64,000 nt of DNA. Origin: Tretioscincus oriximinensis (lineage: Eukaryota > Chordata > Lepidosauria > Squamata > Gymnophthalmidae). The notes under the pieces were generated by a model, which saw only the letters and a list, made by a program, of their open reading frames with translations, made no database searches and was not told the DNA's origin. The position numbers were made by a program, and so were the translations under genes. Location of the stretch: assembly GCA_022410635.1 (NCBI GenBank), contig JAJVDF010000137.1:1736544-1800543 (forward strand), in the 5' to 3' direction. Below, one piece after another: positions 44,095-53,275 of the stretch; the stretch's first letter is position 1, and each line of letters opens with the position of its first letter.

Positions 44095-44400
44095 GCATGA
44101 ATCACACGGTCACTAAGGAGACAGCCTCTCATCTGAGAGATCCGGTTTCAAGGCCCTGTGTCAGACATGGGGAGGGGTGAGCACTTTCTACTAGCCTGCA
44201 GCTCTAACTAACTCAGCTATTAGAAAGAAATGGAAATTTGTAATCTGCATTTCAATTAGATAAATGAGTACCATCACTAACTTCGTGGAGAAGAATGAAT
44301 AAGATGTAAGCCTTCTGGTGAACATTAACCCAGTAAGCCACTCTGAGTCCCTTCCGGTGAGAAGGGCGGGGTATAAAGGGGATTATTATTATTATTCTCC
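44095..44400 (+). repeat. SINE-2, nearly full length
   Basis: CACGGTCACTAAGGAGACAG (tRNA-like head), CTCATCTGAGAGATCCGGTT, ACATGGGGAGGGGTGAGCAC, AACTAACTCAGCTATTAGAA, CCAGTAAGCCACTCTGAGTC, then GAGAAGGGCGGGGTATAAAG and an ATT-repeat tail instead of CTT. Confidence 0.8.
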
Positions 44401-45164
44401 TTCTCCGGCACGTTGGTCGTCAAGTCTTATTTATAGTCTCCAAATGTGGATAAGAAACGTTCAGTAAAGCCAGTAAAGTTGGACAACAGAAAACATTACA
44501 AGATCCTGGGCATCCCTATCAGAAGGTGTCCACCTAGTCAACCAGGGATCAGTCACGCGTGTGGCAGCCACCACAAGCACCAGGCAGAGCTAAACTCCTT
44601 GCCCTGCGCTTTCAAACAAGAAAAGCACTTCAAGAAAGACTCCAAGTACACCATTTCCCCCATTCCAGCTCTTAGAAGCCACTTCAGCTTCCACCGATCA
44701 TTTCACGGCCTCAGCATTTAAACTCCAGAGACTTGCGAGAGTCCATATTGTCTATTTCTCTTCCTCAATTGTAACATACACATTATATTTGATCTTTGTC
44801 ATCCATCTTTTTTATGGAGCTCCAGACTGGTGGACACCATTCCTCATGGTGATCCTGGAAAGAAAGTTGGGCTCACTGAAGGTTCAAACCTAGGACTGGA
44901 TTGCTTCTGGGCCAAAGTCAAGACCCTAAAGACAAACACAAAATATAAAAATACAGTTTTCCTCAGTCAGGGATCTGGGTGTAGGCTGACTTTTTTTGCA
45001 GATGTGAAAGAACCGATTCAGAAAATTTGAGTAACATAAGATGGGAGGTACTACAAGGCTCCTTTGCAGTCCTAGCCTGTCACGGAGCTGCCCAATCAGG
45101 ATCCAGAAAAATCTGTCCTGCAGCAGTGTTAGCCAATGATAGGAGAGAGAAGAAATGCCATCTC
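44401..45164. other. No gene recognised
   Basis: Anonymous sequence. Confidence 0.4.
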
Positions 45165-45302
45165 CATCCCTACTTTTAATATTGTTTTATACTTTTTTAA
45201 TTTTTGTAGTGATGTTTTACTGTTTTTGCCGCCCTGAGACCTTCGGGTATAGGGCGGGGTATAAGTATAAATAAATAAATAAATAAATAAATAATAAATA
45301 AG
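45165..45302 (+). repeat. SINE/LINE 3' tail with AAAT microsatellite
   Basis: TTTTTGCCGCCCTGAGACCT, TCGGGTATAGGGCGGGGTAT and AAGTATAAATAAATAAATAA extended to about nine AAAT units. It is preceded by T-rich sequence not seen in SINE-1, so it may be the partner LINE. Confidence 0.7.
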
Positions 45303-46635
45303 TAACAGGGCCCATCCAATCAGGGCCTTAGAAAACTGGGCTCATGGTAGCAGCACCCAATTGAAAGAGAGCAAGGTGTTACATCCAATCCAGACTCTGA
45401 GCAGAGATACAGAAATGGTTCAGTGCCGGGAGGGGTGCATGAATCGCATATGGGGTACGAATTCACAAGCAGCCTCACCCATTTCCTGTTTGGTGATGTC
45501 ACTTCTGGCCCCTGCTTCTGTAAAGGGTGCCCCAGGGGGTGGAAGTGACATCACAAACCCAGTCTCTGCTTCTGAGAAGGACACCCGTCATGATGTCACT
45601 TTCAGTCACCAGAAGTGACATCCCAAAATTTTGCACGTGCGCTTTTCTTGCACGATGATCCCCCAGCCCCCAAGGTTTCCAGGCTCCAGGCATGGGATTC
45701 CTGACGCAAATACCTCCAGCACTGAAGTGCTTTGCCTCTGCCTACTTCTGGGGAGAAAGCAAGGAGCAATGACAAAGCCTTCCAACCTTGCGGGCACCAT
45801 CAAGGAGTGAGAACTTCCTACACAGCTGATATATTGCAGAGGTTGCTGTAGCTCAACAGTAAAATGAAGTCTGCCCACTCCTAGATCACTAAGCCGAGGG
45901 CGTGGAGGTGCTCACGTAGTTGACCAGAGGCCAGCCACCCCTCACTGCAACTGCCAGTCCTCACTGCTGACCTGAAAAGGGTTCCCCCGCCCATTCCCTT
46001 GCCTCATAGCCTCACAACTTGTGTGGGATGCCCGGGCCACAAGCAACAGCATAGGGGAGTTTCTGACTCTTTTTGATGCAGCTGTTCATCCCAGGTTTGC
46101 TGGGTATTAAAGTTCGGCCACAGCCAGAGGAATGCAGGGGGCTACACATTTGCCCCAACCAAGGCCAAAGGAAGTCAAGATTCTCTTGAACCCCTCAAAG
46201 CCTGCAGCTCCAACTCACAAAGACATAAGATGAAGGAAAAAGAGGAGGAAAATATGGCCGGAACAATCCCTTCGCATGGATGCTGCTCCAGCTGTTTTCC
46301 CCTTTCCTTCCAGATGTCAGCAATAACAACTACCTCCACCTTGCTACAGATCAGCTGGCCGTGGGCTTTCCACGGCCAGAATGCCAGTAAGGCAGAAATC
46401 AATATCCCCGTGTCACTCCAACAGTCCCTGGGCAAAAGAGTCATTGGCATCCCTAATAGCAAGTCAACTGAAGTTCTGCCGCTGGCAAACACCATCTTTT
46501 CTGTTGGGGAGGAGAGAGGCCTGTGGAGTCAACCCCCCTGCCAAGCCCACAGAAACCCAGCAGTGATACAACTCTCACAAACAGAAAACAGAAGATGCAG
46601 CCTAGAGGGGAACAGTTCTGGGATTGAGGGTGGGT
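45303..46635. other. No gene recognised; GTGACATC foldback cluster at 45493-45622
   Basis: Four alternating GATGTCACTT / AAGTGACATC sites lie in 130 bases, including an exact 13-base inverted repeat (45493-45505 and 45542-45554). An open frame at 46230-46712 overlaps an antisense one and has no domain. Confidence 0.45.
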
Positions 46636-46762
46636 TTGCACTAAGCCTTATTCTGGCAGATGGAACAGAGACCTGCCGTTCACATGCTAGTGGAGACTAT
46701 GGCAGGCCCTGAATGGCACACACTGGCACCTGGATGGGCAAGCTCTATTCCAAGCAGATGGA
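46636..46762. mobile_element. FB foldback element, copy 13
   Basis: GCACTAAGCCTTATTCTGGC, GACCTGCCGTTCACATGCTA, GTGGAGACTATGGCAGGCCC, then CACACACTGGCACCTGGATG. The right outer end is altered. It is followed directly by copy 14. Confidence 0.7.
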
Positions 46763-46775
46763 ATTCGCATTTTTT

Positions 46776-46875
46776 CCACACTGACCTTTATTGTGGCTGG
46801 TATCTTAGAATGGGGACCTGCCACCCACACACTAGTGGAGACTATGGCAGGCCCTGAATGTGGATTGCCAAGCCC
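46776..46875. mobile_element. FB foldback element, copy 14 (left half)
   Basis: CCACACTGACCTTTATTGTG, GGGGACCTGCCACCCACACA, CTAGTGGAGACTATGGCAGG. Same orientation as copy 13, so this looks like a tandem pair. Confidence 0.7.
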
Positions 46876-47140
46876 TTCCATCAGCACAGCTGGGGCATTT
46901 TTCTGCCTCTCCTCACCCCCATCTATTGGAAGCCTTAAACACAGAAACAAACTTCATCAAGAGCCCTCTTACACCAAACCCGTGCAAAGGTCTGGAGCCA
47001 CAGAACTGTTCTGGTCAAAAGGCTTGCAGTAACACACAGCAGTAGGGGTACCCCCCCCCCCAAAAGGTGGCGCTACTACCCCTTCGGCAGCAATTTCAGC
47101 AGGCAAAAAAGCAAAGGCCAGGTAGTGTGAGCTTTTTAAG
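46876..47140. other. No gene recognised
   Basis: Short anonymous stretch with an 11-C run at 47051-47061. Confidence 0.4.
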
Positions 47141-47944
47141 ACTCTCTAGGAGCTTCTGCCGCCTCCCTTTCCTTGTTAGTCTCTAAGCTGATTTAAGGTC
47201 CCTTCACTAACAGGGAGGTTAAGCATACAGGTGCAATCTTCTTCTTGTTCATCTCCATCTGGAAGCAGCTGACTCTCTGCCTGCCTATTCCTCCATCTAT
47301 GCTTTTGTTTTTCTTGCAAGGGGGCTTGGAGCCCTTGGAGACCAGGAGGAGAAAGGTAGGTGGCCTGAGCTCTCATGGACACATTAACTTTTTCAGGCGC
47401 CACCTGCCTTTCTCCTNCTGGTCTCCAAGGGTTCCAAGCCCCCTTGCTGGGCTTTCTACTAAGACTCACCCGGCTGTTCCCCTGAATTCTTTTCTCTTGT
47501 TAGTTTCTAAGGTGCTACAAGATCCCTTTGCTACATGTCTGTCCACCCGTCCATCCCACCTGCAGAAGGGGAGTCTACAAAATCTCCTGCTGCCTCCCTT
47601 TTACTTGTTTGATAAACATAGTTGCACCTTAGACTATCCATGAATATGAAGACGAGGCTTGTCCTGGGAAGCTCCTGCTGTCTCTTGCTTGCTGCTGGTC
47701 TCCAAACTGCTAGGAGCCCCCTGGCCAGAGCAGCTCTGAGCAGCCACCTGAACATGCAGCCCTGGGTCCAGGGGGGCTCTGGCTACCTCCTTCCTCTTGT
47801 TAGGAAGGTGGGGTGTAGCAGAGGCTGGTGCCTATCTGTCCATGCATCTGTAGCTCCTGCTGCCTCTCTTCTGCTCTGAGAACCCCCTTTGCAAGACTAA
47901 CGATCAGCCTCTTACCTACCTATCCTCCTACCTGCCTTTGGCCC
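47141..47944 (+). repeat. Degenerate repeats of an unclassified motif before CpG island
   Basis: Words of the type AGCTCCTGCTGCCTCCCTTT, CTTGTTAGTCTCTAAGGTG and CTACAAGATCCCTTTGCTA recur at about 47151, 47495, 47582, 47666, 47785 and 47845, often with CTGTCTGTCCA nearby. The spacing is irregular (roughly 60-340 bases). Single copies occur at 7693, 30990, 43070 and 62540. Confidence 0.55.
47316..47447. repeat. Near-perfect inverted repeat (49-bp arms, 34-bp loop)
   Basis: Arms at 47316-47364 and 47399-47447. GCAAGGGGGCTTGGAGCCCT on the left is mirrored by GGGTTCCAAGCCCCCTTGC on the right. Over 49 bases there are only two mismatches plus one N. The transcript of either strand would fold into a long hairpin. 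Confidence 0.95.
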
Positions 47945-48061
47945 GATCAGCTGCCCCTGCCGAGGCGTCTTCTGTCTTACACCTGCAGAAGCCCCCGCCT
48001 TGCTGCCCCTTCCGCCTGGCACCCCAAGGAAGCAGCCCCGAGGGAACGGGAAGCGCTGCCC

Positions 48062-48141
48062 NNNNNNNNNNNNNNNNNNNNNNNNNNNNNNNNNNNNNNN
48101 NNNNNNNNNNNNNNNNNNNNNNNNNNNNNNNNNNNNNNNNN
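48062..48141. other. Assembly gap, 80 N
   Basis: An uninterrupted run of 80 undetermined bases inside the CpG island. GC-rich templates often drop out of short-read assemblies. The true length may differ. Confidence 0.99.
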
Positions 48142-48308
48142 TGCCTCAAGTCCCTTCGGGGTGGGGCGTAGCCCTGCACTTCCAAGCTCGCCCGTGGCCC
48201 TGGGCAGGCGGGGGCCCAGGGGGGCGGAGGACGACGGGGGCCCCAGGCCGCCTCCCCTCCCCACGGGGCTACTCGCTGCCCCAAGGGAAACGCGCGGCCG
48301 GGGCCGCC

Positions 48309-48320
48309 ATGGCCACCTGA
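48309..48320 (+). other. Minimal ORF in optimal Kozak context
   Basis: GCCGCCATGG directly followed by GCCACCTGA gives a three-codon frame (Met-Ala-Thr-stop) with an ideal initiation context. If the plus strand is transcribed here it would be a minimal upstream ORF. That transcription is unproven. Confidence 0.25.
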
Positions 48321-49624
48321 GACCCCGGGGCGCCGCCGCCGCCGCGCGACAGATACCTGCTGGGCTCTGCGCTCCACCCAAGGCGCCGAGCGACGGTGGG
48401 GCCCCTCGCGCGCTGGGGCCCCCGGGTCCCTCCGCTGCTCCTGGGGCATCCGCGGGCGGGCGGGGAAGGCGCCGCAGACGCTGGAGGCGGGTCAGGGGCG
48501 AGGGCGCCTCCGTGGCGAAGCGGCGCGACTTCTCCGGCAGGGATGGACGGAGGTGGCGGCGTCGGCGCTGCAATCCAGGCGCCCCGCGTGGGGCTGCAGA
48601 GGGAGGCGCGGCGGCGGCTTCTGCCGCGGGGGCTCCGGCGGGGAGGCGCTCTGCACACGCCCAGGGGCTCCGTCCCCTCCTGCCGCCTCTGCGCCGAACG
48701 AACGCCGAGCGGTGCCGAGGAGGGAGGCGGCTGCAGGTTGCGACCGGAGGGCGTCGTCGGGCTCCCGGGGCAGGCGGACCCGCGCCGAGGGAAGGAGCGC
48801 GGGCGGCCCTTGGGGCCCGGTCCTGCGGGGCGGCGTGGGCGCTGGGGCGGCGCCTGCGACGGGCACGTGGCGCGGCTGCTCCTCGGCGCGGCTCCGGGCA
48901 GCAGCCCTTGCCCAGCCCCTGGCCGCCGCTGCTGGGCTCCCGGAGGCACGGAAGGCAGGCAGCCCCGACGGGCAACTTGGCGCCCCGCCGCTCTGCGCGA
49001 AGGAGAAGGCGGCCCGCGGGCGGAGGGGGAGGCGCGGGCGGAGGGGCAGGCGCGGGCGGGGCAGGCAGGGGCCCCCGAAGGCTTCCCCGGTGGGAGCGGC
49101 GCCCGTCTGCCCCGCGTCTCCGGCGGCGGCGGGAGGAGGAAGGTGGGTGGGCGCCCCCTCGTTGCCTCTCTTCCGGCCTCGCCAAGCGGGGCAAGGGGCG
49201 CGCAGGCCCCTCGGGGGTGGGGCAGCTCCGGCGCCTTTGTGGGGGGGGGGCAGCCTGCCTGCCAACCCGGAGGGGCTCTGGGGCTCCGAGTGATTCCCAA
49301 CCACGCTGCCTCGACTCCCTTCCCTGCCGGCCGCTCCGATCTCTCCATCCAAGAGTCCCTTTGCCCGCCTCTGGCCGCCACGGCGAGAGAGCGGCGACCC
49401 TGCAGCGCCGCCCAGCGGCCAGCGGCGACAGCGCTCGCTCCACGCTGTGGAGGCAGCCCAGGTAGCGGGCGGCAGGTGTCTGGGAAGCCGCCGCGCCCCC
49501 GGGAGGTGCCAGGCCCCGCTCGCCCGCCCCGGGGACGCAAAGCGGCTGTTGCTGCCTTTACGTGGGTCGTTCCTCGTCGAGGCAGCAACGACCACGCGCC
49601 GCGTTCATCCCCAGGTTCCCTTAG

Positions 49625-49705
49625 TACTTAGGTAGGAGCCACTGGTGAACTTGCCTAATCCTGCCTTGAAGCTATCCAAGCCTTTTCCAGCTACCACCAC
49701 CACGA
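49625..49705 (-). repeat. CR1-B coding-end fragment at CpG-island edge
   Basis: GGTGAACTTGCCTAATCCTG, CCTTGAAGCTATCCAAGCC and TACCACCACCACGACC are the reverse of the ORF2 C-terminal codons. A 12-C run follows at 49720-49731. Confidence 0.55.
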
Positions 49706-50639
49706 CCTTCCGTTCTCTTCCCCCCCCCCCCACTTTCAGGGAGCGCTCCCTGCTCCTGCATAGTTTTATACCCTTCCCTCGAATCCCTTCTTAAACGCCA
49801 TCTTTTGAGGCGGAAGAGGCCCAAACGTTGCAGCCGGTTTGCCTAAGGGGTTTTGTTCCGGGTCTTTTGGTTCCAAGCCTCTCCGTTTTCTTGCCCAAAG
49901 GGCTTCTGCACTGGGTGCTGGGCGGGCACTGGATCCATTTCGCCACTCCCAAGCTGCCTGGAACTGGTCTGCGGGAGGCAGAAGAAAGTCTGGAGTTGTT
50001 CAAATTTCGGCAGCATTTGCCTTGCCTGCACCACTGAGAGACCTGGTCACACATCTGTCCTTAGGCTGCCTTCAGGTCTGCTGGGGTTGAGCCTCAACAC
50101 CTCCCATTCAAGTCCTTCCCTGGCCTAAACGCCTTCCCGAAATCCCACAAGCCCCAAGCAGAGCCCGGTCTGCCGGTGACATCCTAGGGTCTCCCCAGAG
50201 AAAACAAGGTAAAACTTTACTCCCTTAATGCGTGTGGAAAAGTTATCCCCCCCCGCTTCTCAAGGTCCGCAGCCATTGGACGCTGCACCTGGCGACCAGT
50301 CCTCTCTCCTAGAGCCCCCTCATGTGGGACCCTTGGGACACCCACTGGCTCATGGAGGCGGGCCCTGGGACTGAGTGGCAGTTGATGAGCCTATAGAAAG
50401 AAGCCTGTGGGCGAGCACTCCAATCCCAGCACCATTTGCCTTCATGTGGGTGCTGCAAAACGGCCAGGAGGAAGTGAATGTAGGCGCCTGGGAGAGAATC
50501 CAGTTGAGATCAGTTTGGATTAATATTTATACGCCCATTTCCACTCCTCACCCAAAGGTCACAGGGGACTCACAAAGTAGAGCACTTCCAGGAGACAGGG
50601 AGATATCTGGGCAGGAGAGTTAGGATGGACAAGGGAAAA
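49706..50639. other. No gene recognised
   Basis: Four mutually overlapping frames at 49791-50128 are shadows of one another and none has a domain. No repeat family is seen. Confidence 0.4.
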
Positions 50640-50944
50640 TATTTTTTTACCCAGAGGTCACTGGTCTGTGGCGGTGGTAGCTTAGTAGCCTGGATAGCTT
50701 CAAGACAGGATTAGGTAAACTCATGGAAGACAGGTGTGTCAGCGGCTGNTGGGATGGAGGCACAGGCAGGATCCCTGAAGTACCATTGGTGAGGAATCAA
50801 GAACAGGAGAGGTTTTGCTTTCTTCTGCTTGAGCCTGTCCAGGGGCAATTGGTGGCCAGTTCCATTTGGTGCATTCAGTGCAATTGGTGGCCACTGGTGA
50901 GACAATGCTGGGCGCTGGGTACTGACCATCAGGACTCCTCTGAG
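50640..50944 (+). repeat. CR1-B, C-terminal codons plus 3' region
   Basis: TTTACCCAGAGGTCACTGGT, TGGATAGCTTCAAGACAGGA, CAGGATCCCTGAAGTACCAT, TTCTGCTTGAGCCTGTCCAG and TGGTGGCCACTGGTGAGACA. A small internal duplication of CAATTGGTGGCCA lies at 50846-50895. One N is at 50749. Confidence 0.75.
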
Positions 50945-51028
50945 GTTCTCTCATGATCTGATAAGTCAATATTAGTTCCTTAATCTGGGCTTGGTGGCAA
51001 ATAGGGAACCAATGCAGTTCATGTAGGA
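50945..51028 (-). repeat. LINE ORF2 C-terminal fragment (L2-like)
   Basis: The minus strand encodes LHELHWFPICHQAQIKELILTYQ, the same conserved block as at 26753. It lies immediately beside an FB element. Confidence 0.65.
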
Positions 51029-51131
51029 CTGCCATACTGTACACGATGGGGCCTGCTATAGTCTATAGTAGCATGCAAATGGCCGATCCATATTCCAAAG
51101 TATAACCCAGAATAAGGTTCAGTGTGAATCC
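51029..51131. mobile_element. FB foldback element, copy 15 (right half)
   Basis: GGGGCCTGCTATAGTCTATA, GTAGCATGCAAATGGCCGAT, AACCCAGAATAAGGTTCAGT. The terminal GGGACAGG is replaced by GTGAATCC. Confidence 0.65.
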
Positions 51132-51329
51132 AACCAAGGCTTCTTGAGTGAGTTTGACTCCTTGAGCTGCTTGCGGATGTCCATCCTTGAATGGGCTACA
51201 GATCTGTTTCTGATAGCAAACCTCCCTTTTCATGAATAATGTAGGTGTCATTTTACAGCAGTATATAATCATGGGGATCTTCTTGATTTATTGGGGGGGA
51301 AGTTTAAAGCCTGCTTAATGATAGTGCTT
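51132..51329. other. No feature recognised
   Basis: Short anonymous stretch. Confidence 0.35.
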
Positions 51330-51725
51330 TATCTGGTCATTTAAAATTCAAATATAAATCAAAGGTATCATTAAATACAATTTCACCTTACTGTATATTT
51401 TAGTGTCCAGGAGATGTTCTACCCCAGTGTCTCTAATCTCTTAATTCAGCTAAACAGTGACTTTTAATAAGTGGCTTGATAAATAATTTAAGGTAAGTCA
51501 CTTTTATGCCCTAACAGTGCTGAGAGAAATAAATGCCCAGCTAAAGCATCATAGATTATACATAGTTACTAAAACTGCCAGTGCTCTGATTTCAGGGGTT
51601 GGGGGTTGTGATTATTCAAAACTAGGTGCCTTACAATGCCTTTCTAATTAGATGAAAGATTTATACAGAGACTAAACATTGGCTGCTTTATTGATTTTTC
51701 TTCTGACTCACTCTGGTCTACAATA
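51330..51725. promoter_or_regulatory. AT-rich repeat-free block, possible conserved element
   Basis: Almost 400 bases without any named repeat, with CTCTTAATTCAGCTAAACAG, GATAAATAATTTAAGGTAAG, CTTTCTAATTAGATGAAAG and CTGCTTTATTGATTTTTC. It has the texture of conserved vertebrate noncoding DNA and lies 2 kb from the CpG island. Function is inferred only. Confidence 0.3.
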
Positions 51726-52010
51726 ATTTCTGCTCATTTGTTGTATACAAGGGACCCTTCCTGTGAGCACAGATGTTGGCATTCCTACAGCTGTTAAAGA
51801 TTTTGTTTTAAGGGCAAAAGAAATCTATATTTTCCATGCTCCTGGGCGTTCTTATTGGAAAAAAAAACCTGCTTCTTGGAAGGGTAGCCATGTTTAGGCA
51901 GCTTACTCGTGTGCAACAAAGAGACTGGCACCTTGGACCAAAGCCCTTTGGGTGACCCGTGAGAAGGATTGAGGCCTCCTAAACAAGATGGGTTTCTCCA
52001 GCTCACGCTA
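51726..52010. other. No gene recognised
   Basis: Anonymous. A 137-codon minus frame (51794-52207) runs into CR1-B sequence and has no domain. Confidence 0.4.
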
Positions 52011-52290
52011 AGAACATCAGAAGAGCTTTGTTGGGTCAGCCCATCTTGACCAGCACCTTGCCTCTCACAGGGCCCACTACTGAAGGCAAAATCATCACCT
52101 GTTTTGGAATCCCTGTTTCTGTAGCCGTGGATGTAACTGCCCTCCATGTCTTCATAGAGACGCCCTCTGGATCTGGCCACAACCCATAATCTAGCGCCAA
52201 GTCTCATGCAGGGGACAGCAAACTATTTCTAGGCACCTTCAGCACAAGGCAAATGCTCATGTGCTGTTAACACCCTGCAATGGAGTCCCA
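52011..52290 (-). repeat. CR1-B fragment, diverged
   Basis: TAAGAACATCAGAAGAGCTT, GGGTCAGCCCATCTTGACCA and GCCTCTCACAGGGCCCACT. The lower part is rearranged. Confidence 0.55.
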
Positions 52291-52299
52291 GAGGAATCC

Positions 52300-52520
52300 T
52301 CTCGGCCAGTCTGATCTTGTGGTTAGGCTGTTATGAAGCCTTAGCTGAGTGACCTTGGGCCAGTCACAATGATGTGGAGCTCTCTCAGCCCCACCTGAGA
52401 GGGAAAAAGAAAAGTGAATGAAGAAAAAAGAAAAGATCGGAAGGTGATGAAAGCCACTTGGAGCCAGTTCCCCCCCAGCCTGGAGACATTGTTATACCTG
52501 TTCTCTATGAATAAAGTGAA
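52300..52520 (+). repeat. SINE-1-like, diverged
   Basis: TCGGCCAGTCTGATCTTGTG is a decayed head. GTGACCTTGGGCCAGTCACA and AGCTCTCTCAGCCCCACCTG are clear SINE-1 words. The B box is lost. Confidence 0.5.
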
Positions 52521-52524
52521 TCCC

Positions 52525-52700
52525 AGCCAGTCCACCCATTGCTTTTGGGCATCTCAAACATTAATCTTGATTCCCTGCAGTTGACCACCAATGGAATCCT
52601 GCCTGGAAGTCAGGAATCCATTCTAGTAGTCACGGGTCCACCTCTCCTCCATGAATCTGCCTATAAGGACATAGCAGGAGCCAACCTGGATTAAGACTGA
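52525..52700 (-). repeat. CR1-B fragments (two pieces)
   Basis: AGTCCACCCATTGCTTTTGG and GTTGACCACCAATGGAATCC form one piece. A second starts ATAAGGACATAGCAGGAGCC at 52663. Confidence 0.45.
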
Positions 52701-52990
52701 AGAGCAACAACCCAAAGTGGCCCAAAATGTCTTAAAAGTGGTCGAATCCACATGGTGCCTTAGTACAAGTTAAAGGCCACAAAGGCACTTCCAAAATATG
52801 CTACCTGGCACTTTGTGGGCCCTAGAAATGGGATGGCAACTCCCTTTCTAAGCTACCCTGGAGCTGATGTCTCAGTGTGCAGAAGTAGCCTGGGTTAGGA
52901 GCCTTAGTCATAAAATGGGCATGAGATTTGCACCAAAAGTCTTCTCGTTGTTCCTCACGTCTTCCTATACAGACCTTCAAGGAAGACTTT
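52701..52990. other. No feature recognised
   Basis: Anonymous sequence. Confidence 0.35.
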
Positions 52991-52992
52991 GC

Positions 52993-53275
52993 CACGAATA
53001 GCTCAGTCGCTAAGGAAACGGTCTCTCATCTGGGAGATCAGGTTTCAAAGCACTGTGTTGGATGTGGGGAGGCGTGAGCACCTTCTCCTAGCTATTCAAA
53101 AGCAAGAATTGCAAGAAATTGCAACTGATGGCAAGCAGATAAATGGGAACCACCACAGCCTGGTGGGGAAGATAGAATGTCAGCCTTTGGGCAAAATACC
53201 CTTGTAAGCCGCTTTGAGTCCCTTTGAAAGGTGAGAAAAGTAGAGTATAAGAACCCAGTTCTTCTTCTCCTTCTG
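52993..53275 (+). repeat. SINE-2, full length
   Basis: Head CACGAATAGCTCAGTCGCTA with CTCATCTGGGAGATC reads like a tRNA 5' half with an A box. Body words: GATGTGGGGAGGCGTGAGCA, AGCTATTCAAAAGCAAGAAT, GGGAACCACCACAGCCTGGT, CCTTGTAAGCCGCTTTGAGT. Tail: GAACCCAGTTCTTCTTCTCC. Use this as the family reference together with 62048-62420. Confidence 0.85.

Larger units (their letters stand above)
48000..49620. promoter_or_regulatory. CpG island, probable promoter/first exon
   Basis: About 1.6 kb of strongly GC- and CpG-rich DNA, unique in this window. It contains GGGGCGG Sp1-like boxes, a CACGTG E-box at 48864-48869 and GCCGCCATGG (YY1-like/Kozak) at 48304. Long frames are open in several registers on both strands simply because stops are rare. 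Their Arg/Pro/Ala/Gly-rich translations match no family I know, so I call no CDS. The gene's direction is not decidable. CpG islands mark promoters of housekeeping and developmental genes. Confidence 0.75.

Noticed and set aside
46175..46712. Overlapping 106- and 160-codon frames on opposite strands
   Set aside because: Mutual shadows without motifs. The plus frame runs into an FB element.
47828..49631. Open frames of 246-545 codons on both strands in the CpG island
   Set aside because: Five or more overlapping frames are open at once, all with low-complexity Arg/Pro/Ala/Gly composition, and the longest runs through the N gap. This is what GC-rich DNA gives by chance, and none resembles a known protein.
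15383..49731. Five G or C runs of 11-12 bases (15383, 39332, 39510, 47051, 49720)
   Set aside because: Unusual, but ordinary for homopolymer tracts in vertebrate DNA and prone to sequencing error. No functional claim is justified.
51794..52207. 137-codon minus-strand frame
   Set aside because: Half is CR1-B repeat. No conserved domain.
52993..53040. Possible genuine tRNA gene
   Set aside because: Only the 5' half is tRNA-like and it continues into the SINE-2 body without an acceptor stem, so it is a SINE head.
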